Below, one piece after another: positions 56,815-64,000 of a stretch of 64,000 nt of DNA (its first letter is position 1; each line of letters begins with the position of its first letter). The notes under the pieces were generated by a model that was not told where the DNA came from, ran no database searches, and was given only the letters and a program-made list of their open reading frames with translations. This DNA comes from Centrapalus pauciflorus (lineage: Eukaryota; Streptophyta; Magnoliopsida; Asterales; Asteraceae): assembly GCA_020465985.1 (NCBI GenBank), contig JAANYP010007556.1:124001-188000 (forward strand), written 5' to 3'. Made by a program: the position numbers and the translations under genes.

Positions 56815-59630
56815 GTTTCTTTAACATGTTGAAAGTGAATGATCATGAACAGTTAGTTGTATACACAGATATGTAGGTAACAGACTGTTAGAGCAAATTT
56901 GTAGATGTTTAACAGAAGCGATGATATGTATATGTTCAAAACAACATCTTTTAGTTTTCATACAAGTGTCAAGTGACAGATTGTTTCGTTCCCCTTTCTA
57001 TTCTAATTGTTGAATAGAGAACCACGATGCAGGCCTCACTGTAAGTGTAAGTAACTACTGCCAGAGTCAAGAAAATTTAATAAAGCAAAAGAGGATTTCA
57101 ATGGATAGCGTCTTGCTCATCGAATACCAATGTCTCAGTTGCTGCTATGAAATGGTCAAACAAAATCATTGCTCCTTAGCAAATAGCTACTAATACTGAT
57201 GAACAGGGTTTACTCCTTTTTTTTTTTTTTTTACTGTTTATAGCTGACTGATTCTGTATTTGTAAATTGCAAGTATATAAATTATTAGAGAACATAAACA
57301 CCCAAATATATATGTACGTGTGTGTCTATGTACATAGAAATGGTATCAAATGAGAAGTTAAATATTTGTTAGAAGTGTGGGAAATGCATCAAAGAACAAA
57401 TATGTTGAATCCTTTTGTTTTTTCATGACTTAACAAAAAATTTGCATCAAGGATGACCCATTAAAAAATATTATTAAAAAATGGTGAGATCCAAAAATAT
57501 ATGGTTAAAACTGCTTTTTTTTTTATTATTTATATTTCTCACAAATATTTAACTTTTCATAAAGGAACCACATCCTATATATAGTTGGGTTCAAGTGAGT
57601 ACCACTAGTTTTGCGGAGTATGGAGGTATGTTGCTTAACGCCAAATTTTTTTTTTTTCATAGTCATGTTGAAATTAACAATATAATACTACTTGCAAAAA
57701 ATCACACATAAACACATATTAGAATATGTAAAACCTGCATGTTCACATGAACGGTACTAAGCATGTCACATAAATTTTTCATGTTTTCATGATTTTTAAG
57801 ATGCCAGAAGGTGTGAATGTGTGTAATTTTTTTTATTTATAAATAGCCTTATATTATTTGTATCTACGTAATTTTTTTCATACCATGTTGACATCCGGAA
57901 CTCATGTGTTTCACAGGTACGCATAATATTTATATTTTTTAAATACTTATATGAACCATATTATATGTATATATGTGCGTGCATGCGTGCCTGATTTCAT
58001 TTTGAATTCTGATCGATCATACTTATTTGGTAGAGCAAGATACAAGACACCCTAGTAATTTTTGTTTCATTGACAAATGCATATAATTTTTGTTCTATTA
58101 AGAAGAATTTTGTTTCTTCCAGTTCAAATTCCTCAGCTATGAAAATATATTAGAAGAGCTATACTACCAGAGCTCGTAAAACTAAACCTGAATACTTTCC
58201 TCTCTTTCATAAACGATGGTCATTTAGTCAAGAAACTAGGCTTGGATCACTAGGCACAAACAAGCCCAATTTCAAGTGATTTTCATGGATATTGTTTAGT
58301 ATATAGAACACCAAATTTAAGGATCATTTGAATAGATATAAAAAAGAGTCGATTGCGCTTGAGATTTGCAGATTCAAAACCTCTTTCTTAAACACTGACA
58401 TTTACTTTTTTTTTTTTTGTGCTTCCCAGTTGCAGACTTTAGGCCCAAAAAGGTCTTCAAAGTAAAAAAAAACAAGCCCTTAATCATTCGTTAGACACGT
58501 TGGCATAAATAAACCGTCCAATTTGTGGATTTTAGACCCCCATGTTCTCCTGTAAATAGAAATCGTTCTTGCAAACACTGACAAATTTGTCAAACACACA
58601 CATACAAACATTTAAACAAAACGTTTTCGAAATCGAACCTTATGAGCTTCAATTTGGAAATCAAAACACAAATCTGGATCTGATTCTTCAATCTGGAAAA
58701 TAAAGACTTGAAAATTGTAGATCTTGAATTCAAGATCTAGAACCAATTGTTTGTGGACAAGTTTGAGGTTCCAAGCTTGATTGAAGAAGAAAACTTTGAG
58801 GCTTTGAAGGGGCTTCTTGCTTCTTGAACATGTTAACAAAGGTTTAGTGTTACCAGAGAAGATGTCTTCATTGGTGATCAGAATGACATTGAAATGGTGG
58901 TGGCGGTGGTTCTTAGAATAGCAAACATAGTCTCATTAATTAGATTTAACAACAACAATAATAATGAATAATAGATTTAGAACATTAAAATTAAGAAAAA
59001 TAGCTACCTTATCGATACATTCGGTAAATAGATATCAAAAGTATCATATTGGTATGAAAAACCTTTTAGGACGTTGGTATTATACGCCACAAAAAAATTA
59101 AGATAACAAAGTCGGTAAAATAGAAAAAATATGTTGTATTGTTTGACTTGAACCTAAAATAAAATTAATTTAAAAAACAAGGATTGGAATTTTGAAGTTC
59201 AATGTCAAATATTGGCTTAGTGAAAAAGGAAAGAAAAACCTTTGTGTAGTCATGTTTATAATCAAAAAAGTTTTGTCCAAATGAAGTCTATATGACATGG
59301 ATTTTGATCCCACAAATTATTGATCAAAGTTCGAATACTGCACTTACACATGGAACAAAGCCATTGAATCTGGGCTGGGCTGGGCACCATCTCATTCTCT
59401 TCTCACATGAGTCAGTCATTTATGAACCATATCCCTCATTTCATCATTTGGGGACAGATGTTGGTTAGATTTGGGACATGAATCTTAATTAATCACTTCT
59501 TATATTCACACATGGCCAAATTCGTGTCACAATAGAGATTATCAAATTTTTGAATGATTGGAGTGAAAACTTTTAACAGAAACTGCTATGATCAACATAA
59601 AATATGTTTGGTTGATTCATATGTACCTTT
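56815..59630. other. Kinase downstream and intergenic DNA
   Basis: 3' UTR of the kinase, then AT-rich sequence. A block at 57597-57720 (GAGTACCAC, a T-run, CATGTTGAA, CAATAT) resembles the right edge of the window at 63880-63960, so both may belong to one dispersed repeat. The stretch 58340-58870 has fewer stops but no recognisable protein. Confidence 0.4.
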
Positions 59631-59636
59631 TATTAG

Positions 59637-59950
59637 TTTATACTTTATATATGAACTCACGTGTTACATGGATAATTTTTAATAAATATTTGTAACATAA
59701 AATGTATGTACATTTAAAATTATAAATATTAATTGTTACAAACAAGGGAATTATAATTATTTACCAAAGATATTATTTATCTATCTTTTCTAAATATACA
59801 TGAATAATAGCTATTTTTTAACGATCTTTTAAATTTTTTATTTCAAAATTATTATTATTATTAAATATTAATTGTTATAAAATAATACAAGAGATTTACT
59901 AATGATTTGCTTAATAACTAAAAACATACTAGTATCAAGACTCGTTTATG
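59637..59950 (-). mobile_element. Helitron-family remnant
   Basis: CACGTGTTACATGGATAATT and TTTAATAAATA match the inner side of the 44366 Helitron end (CACGTATTACGTGAATAATT, TTTAATAAATA). Downstream phrases about the AAAATTATTATTATTATT run also recur loosely. The CTAG end is lost. Confidence 0.35.
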
Positions 59951-60769
59951 AGAGAGTCAGAGTAGATATAAAAATTACCAGCTACATTTCTTTGTACAAA
60001 ACAACTAACGTTTTTCCGGTTAACACATTCACCAATTTATATAATTTTTGATTAATTGAAAAGGGTAATTAATATTCGGGAAAAAAAGAGATAACGGTGA
60101 AGTACAAAGTAAAACTAATGCAATATAGGATTCATTTATGGGATCTCACCGTGACCTCTTTCTTCTGGATTCAGTGGTTGAAATAAACCATGTATCTATG
60201 TGTCCTAGACTCTTAGCGTAACACCTATTAAGTCGAGGGTAGTAACTACTTAAGTTTCAGAGTCAATTATAGAAATAATTTTCATGCTTTTTATCAAACT
60301 TTAGATTTGGTTTCAGATTTTTTAATTTTGCAAAATCAGTTATTATTATCAATGTTTATTTTTAAGATTGTTCTTTTATCCATTAACTTTAATTAAAATA
60401 TTTCATTTTATCCTTATTTATATATACACGTTTAACCCTTTTAATAAAAAACATTAGCAACTCTTCATTTTAATAAAACAAATAGATATAAAAATATAAT
60501 AAAAATATTAATATCATTAATCAATTAGAAACAAACAACACAACCAAAAATATTTACACACACATATATATTAATAAATTTTGATTTTTTTTTATTGTTA
60601 TATATCTTTTAATCGTTTTGTGTAATTTGTATTTCTTTATATTGTTTATGTTATATATAGTTTCAATAAGTTATCAATGTCTAACCAGTTATATATTCTT
60701 AATAATCTTATGAAATTTTATATTAATTGTTTAATCCGTTCGAAAAAAATAAGTTTTTAATTAGTTTGC

Positions 60770-61615
60770 GTAAGTTTGTTTTTTCCCGATCGATTGAAAA
60801 TCTAAATGGTTTATCGTTTAATAGTTCAGAAAAATAAAAAATTAAAATTATTTGTCCTTTTTTCGATCAAAAAAATTTAAAATCAGATTGAATGATCGTT
60901 TTTCCATTTGGTTAAATTGAGAGTCCTTTTTTCCAAACGAAAACATTTGAATTAGATAGGTTGGTCATTATTTCCGATTTATTAGATTGAAAATCAAATT
61001 GGTTTGTCATTTTTTTCAGAGCGCAAACATCGAAATGATTCTTCATTTTTGTTTGGTTAAATTAAAAATTGCAATGGTTAATCATTTTTTTGATAAAAAA
61101 CGTTACTAAATAGGGTGACTGGTTGTTTTTTCCGTCTGGTTAAACTAAAAACTGAAATGGTTTATTGTTTTTTCGATGGAAACTATGTAAAGTGAGATTA
61201 ATTGGCTGCTTGTTTCGTTCGGTTAAATTGAAAATCAGACTTGTTTGTCATTTTTCCCAAGCAAAAATGTTTAAATTAAATTGGTTGGTCATTATATTCA
61301 TTCGATTAAATTGAAAATCGAAATGTTTTGTATTTTTTTTAAGTGTGAAAACATTTTAAATTAATTTGGTTGGTTGTTTTCCCGTTTCGTTAAATAGAAA
61401 TTGAAATGGTTCATCGTTGCCTATGATAAAAAACATTAAAAATTAGATTGTTTGGTTAAATTGAAAATCGAAATGACTCGTCATTTTTCCGATCGAAAAC
61501 ACTTACAATTAGATTTGATTGGTCTTTTTTTCGTTTGGTTAACCATTTTGTTCGGATAAAAGTTAAGTCTCGTTTGTAAAATTGAAATGGTTGGTCGTTT
61601 TTCAATTAAGTGAAA
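60770..61615. repeat. Degenerate ~82-bp tandem array
   Basis: A GGTTAAATTGAAAATCGAAATGG-like core recurs near 60911, 60981, 61056, 61139, 61222, 61304, 61389 and 61455, with spacings of 66-85 bp, mostly 82-85. Each unit also has TTGGTTGGTC(A/G)TTTT and a TTTTTCGAT(C/G)(A/G)AAA motif. About nine diverged units are visible. There is no coding sequence and I know no named family. Confidence 0.7.
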
Positions 61616-61759
61616 GAATATGAAAAATCATTTTGTTCTTCTCTCTTGTAAATTCCATTATTATTAAGTATGAAGTAATATATAATTGAAAGACTTGTAA
61701 TTAGCTAGCTTGTATATATGTAATATGTGTTGGTTATGATTATCATTACTTTCACCACC

Positions 61760-61815
61760 TAAATTCAAGCTTACCTTCAATGAGAATCGAATCCGTGACC
61801 TCACACTTACTTAAG
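61760..61815 (-). mobile_element. SINE-like B-box remnant
   Basis: On the - strand GGATTCGATTCTC resembles a tRNA-type B-box in a stretch reading GTGTGAGGTCAC before it. The A-box is poor; this is treated as a decayed SINE head. Confidence 0.3.
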
Positions 61816-61856
61816 TTGGCCACATCTTTAAATAAAACATAAATGTTTCCGCGCAT

Positions 61857-61965
61857 AGGGCTTGCCCTGGTGGCCACCAAGTTTCCATAAGGGGTTTGGG
61901 GAGGTTGTTACCCGGGTTCGATCCTCACTAGAGGCGGATTTTGGGGTTTTTCCCTTTAGTTGAAC
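61857..61965 (+). mobile_element. tRNA-derived SINE head (+ strand)
   Basis: GGGCTTGCCCTGGTGGCCAC gives an A-box-like start, and GGGTTCGATCC (61915-61925) is a strong B-box. T-rich sequence follows. It lies head-on to a second SINE head at 61995-62066. Confidence 0.55.
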
Positions 61966-61994
61966 AAATCAAACTATGAAGATTTTAATCTAAC

Positions 61995-62066
61995 TAGGAG
62001 ATTGTGGTGGGGATCGAACCGGATCTATCGGCACTTGGCTTAGGCGATAACCACCACAGCAGCCGT
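61995..62066 (-). mobile_element. tRNA-derived SINE head (- strand)
   Basis: On the - strand CTGTGGTGGTTATCGCC serves as A-box region and CCGGTTCGATCC (62009-62020) as B-box. It converges with the + strand SINE at 61857-61965, whose 3' side faces this one. Confidence 0.5.
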
Positions 62067-62348
62067 TCAAAAAAAATATATAAATATTTAATTTCAAGGT
62101 CGTTCCATGAATTGTATTATGTTGGGGAATTGAAGGTTTCATCAACTGTTTTGTGGGGGCAATTACAGGTAGCCGCTTTAATTTCAATTCCAAAAGAGGA
62201 TAATATATATATTGAGGTGCCTTACTTTGAAAGCATGTTGGTTTTTTTTTCATAATAAACCCTTATTATTTATATTAATTCGATGGACGTACGTCACGTA
62301 CCATAAGTCGTTTTTAAACTCTTATTTATGTTTTTAACCCACGTACAT

Positions 62349-62352
62349 GATA

Positions 62353-62443
<91 letters not shown>
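62349..62443. repeat. (AT)n microsatellite, ~90 bp
   Basis: An uninterrupted AT dinucleotide run. The Ile-Tyr open frame across it is an artefact. The length may be unreliable in assemblies. Confidence 0.95.
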
Positions 62444-62449
<6 letters not shown>

Positions 62450-62543
62450 GGATTGAACTGAGGATATGTTCCTTTTGGATAGACAAAAGATTTAAATCTA
62501 AGTCACATGTATTATTTAGCATAATGAAATACATGCTAACATA

Positions 62544-62961
62544 TAGGGGCGTTCATGAAAATTCGAATCCGAGCATACGAAATAAAATTTTGAAAAACTA
62601 TCCGAAATTTGATATTTAGATTCGAATATCCGAAATTCCAAATTTTCAAAAATCCAAAAAAATTTATTCATTTTTTTTTAAATTTTATATATCTTAGTAT
62701 TGATTATTTACATAATATTGAATATTTATTTTTATTCTAAGGTATATGGATATATGAATTTCTTTTAATTAAAATAATTTCGGATACATTAAGATTGTGA
62801 TATATAGATATATGAATTTGTATTTAAGATATTTAAATATTTAATTTTTAAAAATTATGAATTTTTGGATAATCCGACATCTGAATCCGAAATTTCGAAT
62901 TTGGAATCGAATAGAAAAAATCACCATCCGAAATTTCAGATATTCGGTTTTGAACACCCTA
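62544..62961. mobile_element. hAT-like MITE
   Basis: The left end TAGGGGCGTTCATGAAAA and the reversed right end TAGGGTGTTCAAAACC are inverted termini. The interior has mirrored GAATCCGA, CCGAAATT and ATTCGAAT motifs at both sides of an AT-rich middle. The flanks CTAACATA and GTAACAAT share TAACA, an imperfect 8-bp duplication at best. Confidence 0.65.
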
Positions 62962-63341
62962 GTAACAATTGTGAGATTGATTATATATCACACATCTTAA
63001 AGAAATTAATAGAGAAAGAGTTCTGGACAAATTGAAAGCTACAATACCATACCTTTTGAAAAAAAAATTACAAAACGTTAATATAATATGACACGTGTTT
63101 CTTGTTAAGCATATAAATATTCAGGTCTTTTTTTTTTGTTTACTCAATTTCTTTAGTCACGGAAGCATCCATTCCAGCAGCATTTGGAACAGTAAATTAT
63201 GACCTTTAATTTGTTAAATAACTTTAAAGGAAGTTGGATCTGTTAATTATATATGTCAAATTATTGAGTTATAATTCAACGTACACGTGTTACCATAGAA
63301 ACTTAATATAAAATGTCGTTTGATCTGTTTTATATACATGT

Positions 63342-63604
63342 AGGGGTGAGTTCAATGGAAAACCACTATGCGCGCATCTGAAAACCATAGAAACCTACGC
63401 ATACCGTCCGATTTGGTGCATTTCATGAAAAATGCGGTGGCATGATCGTAAATAAGGTGATGCATCACGCGGGATTTTGATGCATCACGCGAGAAATTTG
63501 ATGCATCACACGGGACACGCGAGGAATTTGATGCATTTGTGGTGGTGTAATGCGGTTTTCACAAGTTTTCAGGTGTATTGTGGTTTTCCATTGAACCTCC
63601 CTCT
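63342..63604. mobile_element. MITE with internal GATGCATCACGCG tandem repeats
   Basis: Inverted ends: GGGGTGAGTTCAATGGAAAA on the left and, reversed, GGGAGGTTCAATGGAAAA on the right, each followed inward by CCAC. Inside, at 63459-63540, a ~20-22-bp unit TTTGATGCATCACGCGNGAA is repeated about four times. TATATACATGT and TATATATGTA flank it. Confidence 0.65.
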
Positions 63605-64000
63605 ATATATGTATATGTATATATATAGTAGGGTGGGGTTAAAAAAATCTTTAAATATTACAGAAAATCGTATCATAAAACGATATATCTTTAATTATTA
63701 ATTTTGTATTTCTGATATTTGCATAATGTGAATAATTTTTACATTAATTTAATTATAATTTTTGAATTTATGATACAATATTTATTACTAATGCAAACAT
63801 TTTGTATTATGATACGTGTTTTACAATTTTTATGAAAGTTTTGGTTTTCACATTACCGATAATCTATATTCATAGTTCGTGTGAGTACCACATCTTTACT
63901 GAATAATTTTAAATTTTAGAATTTTTTTTTTCATATTCATGTTGAATTCGCAATATTAAGTAATTTTAAAATAATCACATAGTCCTAATATGTGTTTGTG
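63605..64000. other. AT-rich right edge of the window
   Basis: No gene recognised. Part resembles 57597-57720, suggesting a dispersed repeat cut by the window end. Confidence 0.35.

Noticed and set aside
60770..61615. CRISPR-like array
   Set aside because: The units are ~82 bp, diverged, without separate spacers, and in plant nuclear DNA; it is a degenerate tandem repeat.
61915..62020. Possible tRNA genes near 61.9-62.0 kb
   Set aside because: B-boxes are present but no cloverleaf; better explained as SINE heads.
62334..62534. Open frame with repeated Ile-Tyr
   Set aside because: Translation of the (AT)n microsatellite.

Overview
The window is plant nuclear DNA, from a eudicot. It is AT-rich, with intron-containing or long single-exon genes of familiar plant families separated by many kilobases of decayed transposons. 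A degenerate + strand retroelement near the left end recalls elements common in Asteraceae, but that placement is only a guess. I see no rRNA, genuine tRNA, CRISPR or organellar or bacterial insert.

Six genes are supported. From left to right they are: (1) RH7, a nucleolar DEAD-box RNA helicase, 15 exons, + strand, 5961-10060; (2) a CYP704-type cytochrome P450, 6 exons, + strand, 10417-12641, whose start codon lies only about 360 bp after the RH7 stop; (3) FUC1, a secreted plant alpha-L-fucosidase, 3 exons, - strand, 18893-14735, with a 2.5 kb second intron full of small transposons; (4) a KCS12-like 3-ketoacyl-CoA synthase, single exon, + strand, 24628-26040, lacking the His usually taken as catalytic; (5) a subtilase of the SBT1.3 type, single exon, + strand, 37205-39532; (6) a receptor-like Ser/Thr kinase with a roughly 300-residue Trp-rich insert in its activation segment, single exon, + strand, 54808-56814. 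The genes do not form one pathway. The P450 and the KCS could both act on long-chain fatty acids, and FUC1 and the subtilase both act outside the cell, but their proximity is probably incidental.

The rest is transposon-rich. The first 5.6 kb hold a broken Copia element (- strand) whose gag is split by a 575-bp hAT element with an 8-bp target duplication. At 41.7-42.9 kb there is a 1.23 kb hAT-type element with a perfect 8-bp duplication. At 50.5-52.0 kb there is a nest: a Tourist-like element (TTA duplication) inside a hAT (perfect 8-bp duplication), itself possibly inside a Helitron. Several short Helitrons with CTAG ends and terminal hairpins, three foldback elements, SINE heads, LINE remnants, an (AT)n tract and a degenerate ~82-bp tandem array (60.8-61.6 kb) fill much of the remainder. 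Large parts of 26-37 kb and 56.8-60.7 kb show nothing I can name.

I found no clear new multi-gene system. The best leads are the KCS without its usual catalytic His, the kinase activation-segment insert, the altered motif Ib in RH7, the Helitron family with paired G-box hairpins, and the unnamed 82-bp array.
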